DNA of 64,000 nucleotides from an uncultured Bacteroides sp. (lineage in GTDB: Bacteria > Bacteroidota > Bacteroidia > Bacteroidales > Bacteroidaceae): positions 3,008 through 67,007 of the forward strand of contig CAUEFX010000012.1 of NCBI GenBank assembly GCA_958477465.1, read 5' to 3'. Of the stretch, positions 1-7,201 are shown in pieces. Under the pieces are notes generated by a model. The model saw only the letters and a program-made list of their open reading frames with translations. It did not search any database and was not told the origin of the DNA. The position numbers and the translations under genes are program-made. Positions within the stretch are counted from its first letter, which is position 1, and each line of letters starts with the position of its first letter.

Positions 1-264
1 TGCTGCCACGGAATGTCCTGTTGGTCACAACCGTGTACAACTCACCGTTGCTTGGAGCCGTTTCGTCTATGCAGATGCTCTCGCCTATGTTTTCTGGATA
101 ACGAGCCAGTCTTCCGCATGGGAGAGGTCTGTCCAATTGCGATAGCCGCTGAGTATTTCCTTATATTGTTTCTCAAGCGTATCACCATTTATGTGGTAAT
201 AGTTGTCAAGCGAACGGGAGATCGTAAGAAATCTGTATGTACAGATATAGTGATAACAGTCCAT
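1..264 (-). pseudogene. ISL3/ISAon1-type transposase remnant, frameshifted and cut by the window edge
   Basis: Read on the minus strand from an ATG at 264, the sequence encodes SLDNYYHINGDTLEKQYKE, then SGYRNWTDLSHAEDWLV. After a one-base shift near 97-103 it continues YPENIGESICIDETAPSNG and ELYTVVTN. The IDE plus GELYTVVTN block resembles the first catalytic Asp region of ISL3/ISAon1 DDE transposases as I recall them. The shift fits loss of one T from a TTT run, so this is probably a decayed copy, although a split-ORF arrangement is possible. The rest of the element lies outside the window. The plus-strand ORF over the same bases is a shadow. Confidence 0.55.
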
Positions 265-635
265 GCTATAGCGTGAGAATCACTATGCTACCCTCGTATA
301 TACTGTTGAAAAATTCATACGTTTCGAACTGTAAGATAAGCATAACGCTTCTTTCTTTTTTAATATGTTTTGGATAAGATGCTCTAATCCGATTGTAAAA
401 GTATGAAAATAGTCTGATATTATGCAGAATATGGGTAATTTATAATCTCATTTTCTTGCTCTTTCTTTGTTTTTGGGCATCTCGTATAGACTTTGGCATT
501 TTTCTCGTACTGTTCCTTCATGTTTCCCATCATGGAAAGTTGTGGCACATGAAGAATAAGTTATCTTCCCAATGATATATTAGAGAGTTGGTCAGTTTTC
601 TTATGTCTCGGTCATGTAGTTACATGGATAAAGTG
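265..635. other. Gene-free stretch next to the IS remnant
   Basis: About 370 AT-rich bases between the transposase remnant and the methyltransferase stop codon. I found no convincing ORF, RNA gene or terminal inverted repeat. It may include decayed IS sequence or the downstream region of the methyltransferase gene. Confidence 0.4.
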
Positions 636-1460
636 TTACTTTTTCCCTGTTTTTATCTCTGAATAAAGATTGAAAATATTGTCATTCTCTTTTAGGATAT
701 AGAAACAACTAGTACTGAAAAAATTTCTAATGAAAGGGATGCTGGTAATGTTTTTACTTAGTTTACGTGGAGATAATCCAAATTTTATTTTGTAGTGAGG
801 ATTGATCAGCCATAGTTCTCTATTCTGGATGTTCAAGGTCGTTTTTTTTACTAAACTTTCAAATAATTCTATTGATGTGCGTGTTCGTTTTATGGAAAGT
901 AGTTCTTTAATACAATCATTATTTTCTCCGAAAACTTTTAGCAGCAACTGATATATAATGCTAGGGAGTAAATGAATAAAAGGAAGGCGAGATAATATTT
1001 TGCTTTTACAAATTTGTTGGTGTCCTCCAAATGGCATCTGCCATGCCGGAAATGACATAAAAATAATACCTTTCGGTTTCAGATATTTACTCAAATTAGA
1101 TAAGAATAATTCTTTATGAGTAATGTGCTCAAATACATCATGGCAAATGATTATGTCAAAATCCTGTTCTAATTCATTTAATAGAAAGATGTCTTGTGCT
1201 ATAAATACTCCTTTTGCATGAGCTGTTTTGAAGAATGTTTTTGCATCTTTAATTCGACTTATTGTGATGTCAACCCCAATGGTATTACATCCCATTTCTG
1301 AAAAAGGAAGCAAGTTTCCACCGTCACCACAACCAATTTCCAACACATTTGTTCCTGCTTTTACTGGATACCAGTGTTGAATATATGGTATAAAATAGTT
1401 CTTGCTTGTGATGGAAAGTTCTTCGAAATAGATTGCTCTATTTTTGTGGCGTTCTTGCAT
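636..1460 (-). CDS. Class I SAM-dependent methyltransferase
   Basis: Predicted cytoplasmic methyltransferase of 274 aa. The SAM-binding motif I is visible as NVLEIGCGDGGNLL, followed by an acidic residue at the end of strand beta-2 (GCNTIGVDITISRI) and the post-II segment DFDIIICHDVFEHI, typical of the Methyltransf_11/25 type. The substrate cannot be told. The open frame runs 37 codons further upstream, but that extension reads through a perfect hairpin (1477-1506) and is low-complexity; the ATG at 1460 (MQERHKNRAIYFEE) gives a normal N-terminus. The small gene at 1519-1707 lies just upstream on the same strand and may be cotranscribed. The family call is firm, the start moderately so. Confidence 0.8.
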   Translation of the reverse strand: MQERHKNRAIYFEELSITSKNYFIPYIQHWYPVKAGTNVLEIGCGDGGNLLPFSEMGCNTIGVDITISRIKDAKTFFKTAHAKGVFIAQDIFLLNELEQDFDIIICHDVFEHITHKELFLSNLSKYLKPKGIIFMSFPAWQMPFGGHQQICKSKILSRLPFIHLLPSIIYQLLLKVFGENNDCIKELLSIKRTRTSIELFESLVKKTTLNIQNRELWLINPHYKIKFGLSPRKLSKNITSIPFIRNFFSTSCFYILKENDNIFNLYSEIKTGKK

Positions 1461-1476
1461 GAAGTGATTATTTGTA

Positions 1477-1506
1477 AAGTAGTAGCAGTAAAAACTGCTA
1501 CTACTT
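1477..1506 (-). terminator. Perfect 13-bp hairpin between the 62-aa gene and the methyltransferase
   Basis: Arms 1477-1489 and 1494-1506 are perfectly complementary around an AAAA/TTTT loop. It sits between the stop of the upstream small gene (1519) and the methyltransferase start (1460). There is no long U run after it on the minus strand, so it could be an intercistronic attenuator or stabiliser rather than a full terminator. Confidence 0.45.
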
Positions 1507-1518
1507 ATTCTTGTTGTT

Positions 1519-1707
1519 TTAATTTGCGGAGATCTCAATTTGTGAGCCTGCGTTAACTGTAAAAGGAGCATTAATTGTTACGGATTCTCCTGTCCTAAAT
1601 GTAAGTTTAGCGCCATTGGTGACTGTTACATTTTTTGACATAATGATCCAGCCTGCAACAGTTTGTGTTGATGATACTTTGGAAAATTTGATAACACGTA
1701 CTTTCAT
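1519..1707 (-). CDS. 62-aa protein with a coathanger-stack-like beta motif
   Basis: Small protein of unknown function. Residues 23-60 (SKNVTVTNGAKLTFRTG, then ESVTINAPFTVNAGSQIEI) resemble the repeating strands of 3-coathanger-stack domains found in Bacteroidetes surface and T9SS-exported proteins. It has no signal peptide and only one such motif, so it may be a fragment of a larger exported protein or a free-standing small protein. It lies 58 bp upstream of the methyltransferase on the same strand, separated by the hairpin at 1477-1506. Coding status is likely but not certain. Confidence 0.5.
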   Translation of the reverse strand: MKVRVIKFSKVSSTQTVAGWIIMSKNVTVTNGAKLTFRTGESVTINAPFTVNAGSQIEISAN

Positions 1708-1799
1708 GCTGAATTGTTTTTAGTTAATATTCATTTGAGTTATTCTCTATAAATATGATAAGCTATTATATAAAAGACTGCATGAGAATCGTAACTTTT

Positions 1800-3308
1800 T
1801 TACCACGACAGACGGATTCCTATAGGTAAAGCTACATTAAAAGGCTTTCTTGTCCGGATTGTTTTTGTTCCATCTTCATTATTAAAATAATAATGTAAAT
1901 TGGTCTCTGTATAGATTCCAATGGATGGTGTAATTTGATATTGGATACCTACACCCAAATTGGTTGACCACTGCAAAGATGGATGTAGGCCACTTTTCTC
2001 AAAAGAGGTAATTTGTCCGTTTTCATCAGATGCGAAATTTTCAGAGGTTGCTTTTATCGGAATATCTAAAGTTATTCCTGTAGATAGGTAGATGGACATT
2101 TTGGGCCTGCTGTGTATGTTGAATGTCCCTTTTAGGGGGATTCCTATATAATTGATTTTTTGTGTCTCTTTTAGATAGGAATAGCTGATGATCGTAAAAT
2201 CAGAATGTGAATATGTGTATTGAAGGCCTGTCTCAAATCCCCAATGTTCATCAAACTTCTTATTAAGAGAAAGCGATAAGATTATAGGAATGTGTTGGTA
2301 CGATTTTTTTTCCACCTCTTGTGGCTTTCCGGAAGAGACACCACCGGGTATTATCGTTCTTTGAGAATTTGTTTGCTTGTTTACTCCTGAATATGAAACG
2401 GCTAATGACCATTTCTTTTTATTCTTGAATGGACGTTGATGCGCCATAATGTAGTGAGTTTTTTTATCCTCTTCAATTTTTGGGCTTTTAATTATTGGGT
2501 TGTTGGATATCTGAGCACTGTCCTTTTCTTCAACAATGTTGTCTTGTTGAACAATATCTTGTTCGTATGTCTCTTCTTTTATGGATTTGGATTGAGCATG
2601 TTGGTGAATAGATATGCGAGCAGGGAGAACTTCTATCGTATCTTTAAGTGAAATGTTTTCTAACTCTTTTTCTTTGGGAGTCATCACTATTTGGGGAGAT
2701 GTATCAGCGATTTCTTTGGGCGCATGCAGTAAGTGTCGTAAATAAATGATAGAAGATAAGGCAAATAACCCTATTGTAATATGGTGTTTGGATAGGAGTT
2801 TCCGTAATAATTCTTTAGCTCTTGATAATTGTGACGAAGAAGAGTGAGGGGCTATATTTAGTAATATGCCGATTTCTTTGTGCGATAATCCTTCCAATAT
2901 TGCCAGTTTGAAAATTTTGCAATAACCTTCCGGCAATGACTCTATCATCTTAAGTATTATTGCATAAGGTGGAAAGTTGTTTGAATAGGATAGGATTAAT
3001 GGTTCTTCTAAATCTTCTATATTGTCTAAAGGAATATAAGCAATGGTGCGGCATTGTTCCAAATATTTTAATGAAATGTTTTTCATTATCTTTCCCATCC
3101 AATTTTCTAATTTTTCAGCGGAACGTAATGTATTGATAGATGTAAAGATTATAATAAACCCATCGTGCAGAAGGTCATTTACTATTTGTTTATCAGAAAC
3201 ATATTGACTGCAAATTCTTTTCATTTTATTTGCGTAAGTTTTATAGAGCAAGCCAAATGCTTGCTCATCTCCTTCTTTACACAGATTTACTAGTTCTTCT
3301 CTGGTCAT
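1800..3308 (-). CDS. ECF sigma factor - TM helix - beta-barrel fusion protein
   Basis: A single uninterrupted 502-aa frame. Numbering is from the ATG at 3308 (MTREELVNLCKEGDEQAFG); an in-frame ATG at 3362 would add 18 residues. Residues 3-85 look like sigma-70 region 2 (DEQAFGLLYKTYANKMKRI, then VNDLLHDGF and ENWMGKIMKNISLKYLE). Residues 118-172 look like region 4 (ESLPEGYCKIFKLAILEGLS, HKEIGILLN, SSSSQLSRAKELLRK). Next come a hydrophobic segment at about 176-193 (ITIGLFALSSIIYL), an acidic/polar linker to about 298, and alternating-hydrophobicity strands ending in a terminal Trp (PFNVALPIGIRLSW), as in OMP_b-brl-type barrels. This implies one chain running from cytoplasm through the inner membrane to the outer membrane. 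From memory, Bacteroidetes more often encode sigma and a TM-barrel anti-sigma-like protein separately. Function (barrel-coupled sigma control) is inferred. Confidence 0.75.
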   Translation of the reverse strand: MTREELVNLCKEGDEQAFGLLYKTYANKMKRICSQYVSDKQIVNDLLHDGFIIIFTSINTLRSAEKLENWMGKIMKNISLKYLEQCRTIAYIPLDNIEDLEEPLILSYSNNFPPYAIILKMIESLPEGYCKIFKLAILEGLSHKEIGILLNIAPHSSSSQLSRAKELLRKLLSKHHITIGLFALSSIIYLRHLLHAPKEIADTSPQIVMTPKEKELENISLKDTIEVLPARISIHQHAQSKSIKEETYEQDIVQQDNIVEEKDSAQISNNPIIKSPKIEEDKKTHYIMAHQRPFKNKKKWSLAVSYSGVNKQTNSQRTIIPGGVSSGKPQEVEKKSYQHIPIILSLSLNKKFDEHWGFETGLQYTYSHSDFTIISYSYLKETQKINYIGIPLKGTFNIHSRPKMSIYLSTGITLDIPIKATSENFASDENGQITSFEKSGLHPSLQWSTNLGVGIQYQITPSIGIYTETNLHYYFNNEDGTKTIRTRKPFNVALPIGIRLSW

Positions 3309-3647
3309 ATTTTTATATATTAGGTAATATATCGAATAAGGTTTTAGGTTTTTGCTTGCCAACAGTCCTGTTTTTTATTCGATATAGACTCCATTAATAT
3401 ATGATAGAAAAGAAGCAGAAGGCTGCATTCATATTTTATGTTTTAACATATATTGTTGAGCTTACTTCGCTTATTGCTACCTTTCCGGTAATCCAAACTT
3501 GTTAGGTATAAGGCTATTGGAACTTTTGGAAAACCAGATTTTTTTAGTCGGTGGGTGAAATGGAACTTTTGAAGTCTGATAATGAAAAGATTACATATTA
3601 TATTGGGAAAGATCTCTTTTATGGTATAAAATCCCATCCTTCTTTTT
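3309..3647. other. Upstream region of the sigma-barrel gene
   Basis: About 340 bases between the sigma-barrel start and the GNAT gene stop. It holds the 11-bp inverted repeat at 3329-3385. A 64-codon minus-strand frame (3443-3637) has no recognisable features and was not called. Confidence 0.5.
3329..3385. promoter_or_regulatory. 11-bp perfect inverted repeat upstream of the sigma-barrel gene
   Basis: ATATCGAATAA (3329-3339) and TTATTCGATAT (3375-3385) are exact reverse complements separated by 35 bases, 21 bp upstream of the preferred start codon at 3308. This could be an operator, a 5'-leader hairpin or an autoregulatory site. If translation began at 3362, the left arm would be coding. Confidence 0.45.
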
Positions 3648-4559
3648 TCAGAGTTGCCATCTCATAGGTACACTGATCAGCCCGTGATAATTTGTAGCTT
3701 CTGCAGATTGCGCAAAGCCCAACTGTTTGTAAAACGGAACGGCAGAAGTAGAAGCATTGACTGTCATAGACCGGGCTTTTGTTGTTGTCAGCATACAATC
3801 AAATAACTCTTTTCCAATTCCTTGTCGTTGGTAATCGGGATGGATGAAGAGCATGGAAAGATGGCTGTCCTTTTCTCTGATACCAAGAACTCCTACCAAT
3901 ACATCTCCATTAAAAGCCCCAAACATCGTCAGCTCGTTCATCCGTTCTTTGTTATATATGAATTTCTTGAACACTTCCAAGCCTTCCTCGTTATAGTCGG
4001 TTCTATTGCAAGTGGTAAACACATGCAATGAAAGAGAAGTGGCTTCTTGGCGTTTCTCTTTTTTCAATGGCTGTATTCTTACTATTCTTTTAATCATCCA
4101 ATAATTTGTCAAACATAGCTTATTTGCCTTCCGCTTTTGTTCTTTTACTACAGTGTAGCCTTTTCGCTCAAAAAAAGGCTTTGCAGTGATGCATACTTCC
4201 GATGTTATTGTTTTCATTTGACTTTCTATGGCATATTCTTCTGCTTTGGATAACAGAAAACTGGCAACTCCTTTGCGTTGATAGTCTTTGTGTACAAACA
4301 TAGAGTGCAAGTAGCCGTCTTTCTGTATAGATGTAAATCCAATAATCTGACCAGTCTCATTCAATGCAACTATAAAATATAGATTGGTGATTAAATCTGC
4401 TAAATGTGCTGTGTCGTCCCCACAAGAAGCCCAATCTTCTATTTCTTCTAATGTGTAATCTGCGATGTTGATTGTGCGCAAAGTTGCTTTGTACATTTCC
4501 TTTAATTCGGGAATGTCTGCAAGGGTAGCCTCCCTCAATTTATAGCTTTTATGTTTCAT
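3648..4559 (-). CDS. Tandem GNAT N-acetyltransferase
   Basis: A 303-aa protein with two GNAT folds in one chain. The first covers about residues 5-125, with the acetyl-CoA motif A FVHKDYQRKGVASFLL and a later KPFFERKGYTVV. The second covers about residues 150-300, with FIHPDYQRQGIGKELF and VPFYKQLGFAQS. Both Q-R-x-G-x-G/A pyrophosphate loops look intact, so both halves could bind acetyl-CoA. The acceptor is unknown. It starts 5 bp after the stop of the gene at 4565-4852, which suggests cotranscription on the minus strand. Confidence 0.85.
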   Translation of the reverse strand: MKHKSYKLREATLADIPELKEMYKATLRTINIADYTLEEIEDWASCGDDTAHLADLITNLYFIVALNETGQIIGFTSIQKDGYLHSMFVHKDYQRKGVASFLLSKAEEYAIESQMKTITSEVCITAKPFFERKGYTVVKEQKRKANKLCLTNYWMIKRIVRIQPLKKEKRQEATSLSLHVFTTCNRTDYNEEGLEVFKKFIYNKERMNELTMFGAFNGDVLVGVLGIREKDSHLSMLFIHPDYQRQGIGKELFDCMLTTTKARSMTVNASTSAVPFYKQLGFAQSAEATNYHGLISVPMRWQL

Positions 4560-4564
4560 GATTC

Positions 4565-4852
4565 TTATCTATTAGGTATTATTTCATAAAATCCATTCTC
4601 GTCTTTTGCAATTTTACATCGTCCATCTGCTACCCAACGGTTCCAGTCTTCGAATAAACGACAAATATATTGATGAATATCCTCTGAAATGTTGATCTCT
4701 TTTCCTGATTTAAGTGGATAGATGAATTTGTCGCCTTTCACAGAAAGATGCCGTTTGGCTCTTTCCAATGCTTTCTGGTATACCACTTGGTTGTAAGCAT
4801 AGTTCTTATTCCAGCCTCCTGAGACCAATGGATCAATGGCTTTGTCGGACAT
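4565..4852 (-). CDS. Hypothetical protein, probably the C-terminal part of a frameshifted gene
   Basis: A 95-aa frame starting MSDKAIDPLVSGGW and ending DENGFYEIIPNR; family not recognised. It overlaps the end of the 208-aa upstream frame by 20 bp. The same frame read upstream of its ATG encodes protein-like sequence (EEAYQYRATITDSTFLKTKG) up to a CCC/GGG run at 4915-4917. Removing one G there would join the two frames into one protein of about 297 aa. So this may be the C-terminal half of a broken gene, or a sequencing indel. As written, it could also be translated by coupling to the upstream gene. Confidence 0.5.
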   Translation of the reverse strand: MSDKAIDPLVSGGWNKNYAYNQVVYQKALERAKRHLSVKGDKFIYPLKSGKEINISEDIHQYICRLFEDWNRWVADGRCKIAKDENGFYEIIPNR

Positions 4853-5459
4853 AATTCCTTTGGTTTTTAAGAATGTGCTGTCTGTGATGGTAGCTCGGTA
4901 TTGATAGGCTTCTTCCCTTAATTAATATACTATTCGGCTGATTGAGGTTAACAGATATACTGTCTGTAGAGCTCTTTTTTTTATTCCTTTCCTCGTTTAT
5001 TAATTGCTTGATGCTCCTCTGATATTTCAATATGACAGTTGTTTCGCTGTCTTTATGGTTTGCTTTTGTTGCCATTATCCAAATGCTGGGGGCTTCGGGA
5101 TAGCGGTATTTTACAATATCGTCAATCAAGTGTCCGTATAAACCTTTGACCGATTCTTGGAATAAAAAGCTTTGGAACATTAAATCGATATACTCTGGGT
5201 GTTTGCAAATATATGATTTATACTTTTTATAGGCATCCGATTTCATATAGTCTACGGCATGACTGCTGAAATTGGGCTTTTGTAGTGCTTCTTTAAGTTT
5301 TTCTTCCATTATTTTATATTCTGCTGTGTCTAACCTTTGCTCATGACAGCAATGTAGTGATGAGCTTTCAATAAAGTTTTCTTTTTTTCGTGTATTTACT
5401 TGGCCGTATGATATTAAAGAAAACAATAATCCGATGAGCGATAAATGGATGATTTTCAT
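4833..5459 (-). CDS. Secreted hypothetical protein with a probably frameshifted C-terminus
   Basis: A 208-aa frame beginning with a clear signal peptide (MKIIHLSLIGLLFSLISYG, then Q). The mature part is helical and charged, contains HCCHEQ and is not recognised. The last 27 residues after ILIK (GRSLSIPSYHHRQHILKN onward) are rich in H/R/S, unlike the rest, and look out of frame. A single-base deletion in the GGG run at 4915-4917 would continue as ILIKEEAYQYRATITDS and fuse to the 95-aa frame downstream. The stretch up to about residue 181 is well supported; the stop as written probably is not native. Confidence 0.55.
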   Translation of the reverse strand: MKIIHLSLIGLLFSLISYGQVNTRKKENFIESSSLHCCHEQRLDTAEYKIMEEKLKEALQKPNFSSHAVDYMKSDAYKKYKSYICKHPEYIDLMFQSFLFQESVKGLYGHLIDDIVKYRYPEAPSIWIMATKANHKDSETTVILKYQRSIKQLINEERNKKKSSTDSISVNLNQPNSILIKGRSLSIPSYHHRQHILKNQRNYVRQSH

Positions 5460-5463
5460 TTTA

Positions 5464-6166
5464 TTCCATATTTAGTTTGCAGCAAAGGAACTAAATTAAA
5501 ATGGATATGAAGCAATTCTGTATGGAAATCTAAACATGAGTCTATAAATTACTCCGAAAATGTTATGTTTTGCCTGATTCGGCCCGTGTATACGGGGCGA
5601 TAAAGTTATGGTTAAAAGTTATCAGAAATGCGAATGTGCTGACATAATTCCCTTATATTGCTGTTTTTGCTAACGTGTGCATTGGCTAAAAAGCGGCAAA
5701 TAGAGAAAAAAGTGCATAAATGAATGAATAATATACGCTTTTTCCTGCATATTTCTATGAAAAAGAGGATGAATATGCAGTTTTACCCGGTATGTTAATG
5801 TACTTTTCCTTGGTGGAAAGCTTCAGTTTCTCGTAGAGGAACGACTCGTTCCTCTACGAGAAACCATAAGAGTCTCTACGGGAAAAACATATTTTGTTTT
5901 GTTGGGGGTACTTTAAATGCTGGAAGCTGGTAGAGTCTGGACTGTTTTGAAATGGAATAAAGAATAAAAATGACGTGTTTTTAAGATATTTTGCAAGCAA
6001 AATAAGAAAGTAGCATTCTTTTGTTATGTCTAATTATACGTTTTAGTGTCTTGGGGGAATATCCAATATGAAAATGCAGACGATTTTCTGCATCAGCCCT
6101 ATCCTTTGTTTTAATAAAGAGATTCTGCATCAACTAAAATGTCATATTGACATTTTGTAAAAGTAC
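5464..6166. other. Gene-free, hairpin-rich intergenic region
   Basis: About 700 bases with no convincing gene on either strand. It contains the perfect hairpin at 5827-5863 with a third partial copy at 5869-5886, the phrase TTCTGCATCA twice (near 6084 and 6123), and a 9-bp perfect hairpin AAAATGTCA-TAT-TGACATTTT at 6136-6156. It could hold the upstream region of the gene ending at 4833 and possibly a small RNA. Confidence 0.4.
5827..5863. repeat. 17-bp perfect inverted repeat, 3-nt loop
   Basis: TTTCTCGTAGAGGAACG (5827-5843) and its exact reverse complement (5847-5863) flank ACT. A degenerate further copy of the right arm, TCTCTACGGGAAAAA, follows at about 5872-5886. It is not adjacent to a stop codon and has no clean T run, so it may be a palindromic repeat element or part of an RNA. 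Confidence 0.6.
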
Positions 6167-6215
6167 TCCCGTTCCTTCAGAGGATCGAACGATGTAACCG
6201 GCTGAAGGAACGGGA
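6167..6215 (-). terminator. Hairpin downstream of the MBL hydrolase gene
   Basis: TCCCGTTCCTTCAG (6167-6180) and CTGAAGGAACGGGA (6202-6215) are perfect 14-bp arms with a 21-nt loop, 27 bp past the stop codon of the minus-strand MBL gene. The transcript continues GTACTTTTAC, a short U-rich tail, consistent with an intrinsic terminator. Confidence 0.6.
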
Positions 6216-6242
6216 TGATATACTGTATCTGCTCCGGGCATG

Positions 6243-7058
6243 TTATAGTATCATTGTTTCTAAATCATCGGGCACGAACACATTCCCTGTGAAATTGCGT
6301 CGGGCCTCTTCCGTATAGTCTCTTTTACGTGTTGTTAAAGTTCTGTCTTCCGTATGATACAGCAGCAGGTTTTTGACATTCAGTTTCTCTGCCAATGCCC
6401 CTGCTTCCAATGCCGTGCTGTGATGTTTTTCATAAGGCTTGAAGATCTCACGGTCTCTATACAGACAGAATGCTTCGCATAGCAGCCAGTCGGCATTTTC
6501 CACATAGAGACGGTTGTTTTCATTGTAAGGCTCATCCCCGAGGCAAACCAACACCGTGCCGTCGGGTAGGAGTGCGCGGAAGCCGAACTGCTTTTCTTTG
6601 GTCGAGAGTATGTCGAAACATTGCATGTCCATGCCGCCGGCGTGGAAGCTCTCTTTATCTTTCAACTCATGAAAGAACACAGACTTCCCGATATATGCCA
6701 AATCCTTTTCCTGCAAAGTCATGTGGCATATCTGTTTCAGTACGTTCAGTACCTTGTCGTGTCCATAGACGGTGAACGTACCGTTGTATTCTTTGTTTTT
6801 CATCCGATGTATTATCATGCGAACCATCCACACCGCGCCCAGTATGTGGTCGGTATGTGCATGGGTGATGAACATCTCATGTATGTCGGATAATGCAATC
6901 TGTGCTTTTTCCAGTTGAGATAGTATGCCGTTGCCGCCTCCGGCATCTACCAGTAGCATCCCTTCGGTCGTTTGCAATACGAAACAAGTGTTGTAACATC
7001 GGGTGGCAATGGCATTGCCCGTACCCAAAATAATTATACGATTGTTTTCTGATAACAT
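6243..7058 (-). CDS. MBL-fold metallo-hydrolase, RNase Z-like
   Basis: Predicted metal-dependent hydrolase of 271 aa, cytoplasmic. The metallo-beta-lactamase signature THAHTDHILG (HxHxDH) is present near residue 65, with an N-terminal ILGTGNA turn and LLVDAGGG strand, a later LGDEPY and a C-terminal LLYHTEDR that could supply the last His. This pattern fits the RNase Z/ElaC-like or arylsulfatase-type branch of the superfamily; the substrate cannot be assigned. A TAATTTTG -7-like element on the minus strand lies at 7123-7130. A terminator-like hairpin follows the stop. Confidence 0.8.
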   Translation of the reverse strand: MLSENNRIIILGTGNAIATRCYNTCFVLQTTEGMLLVDAGGGNGILSQLEKAQIALSDIHEMFITHAHTDHILGAVWMVRMIIHRMKNKEYNGTFTVYGHDKVLNVLKQICHMTLQEKDLAYIGKSVFFHELKDKESFHAGGMDMQCFDILSTKEKQFGFRALLPDGTVLVCLGDEPYNENNRLYVENADWLLCEAFCLYRDREIFKPYEKHHSTALEAGALAEKLNVKNLLLYHTEDRTLTTRKRDYTEEARRNFTGNVFVPDDLETMIL

Positions 7059-7201
7059 AACTTTATTGATAAATTGATATTTTGAATTGATTTGGAAACA
7101 TTTCTGAATCTCTCTGTCACAGCAAAATTACGATCAGGAAGAATGAAATCCATTCGCTCCTTCAAGCAGAGTAAGTGTGCTATAAATTCCGTCAGCGTGT
7201 A

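Noticed and set aside
13..276. 87-aa plus-strand frame
   Set aside because: Low-complexity Cys-rich translation; it is the shadow of the minus-strand transposase remnant.
1461..1571. N-terminal extension of the methyltransferase frame
   Set aside because: It reads through a perfect hairpin and overlaps the end of the 62-aa gene; the ATG at 1460 is better.
3443..3637. 64-aa minus-strand frame
   Set aside because: No recognisable domain, signal or start context; probably chance.
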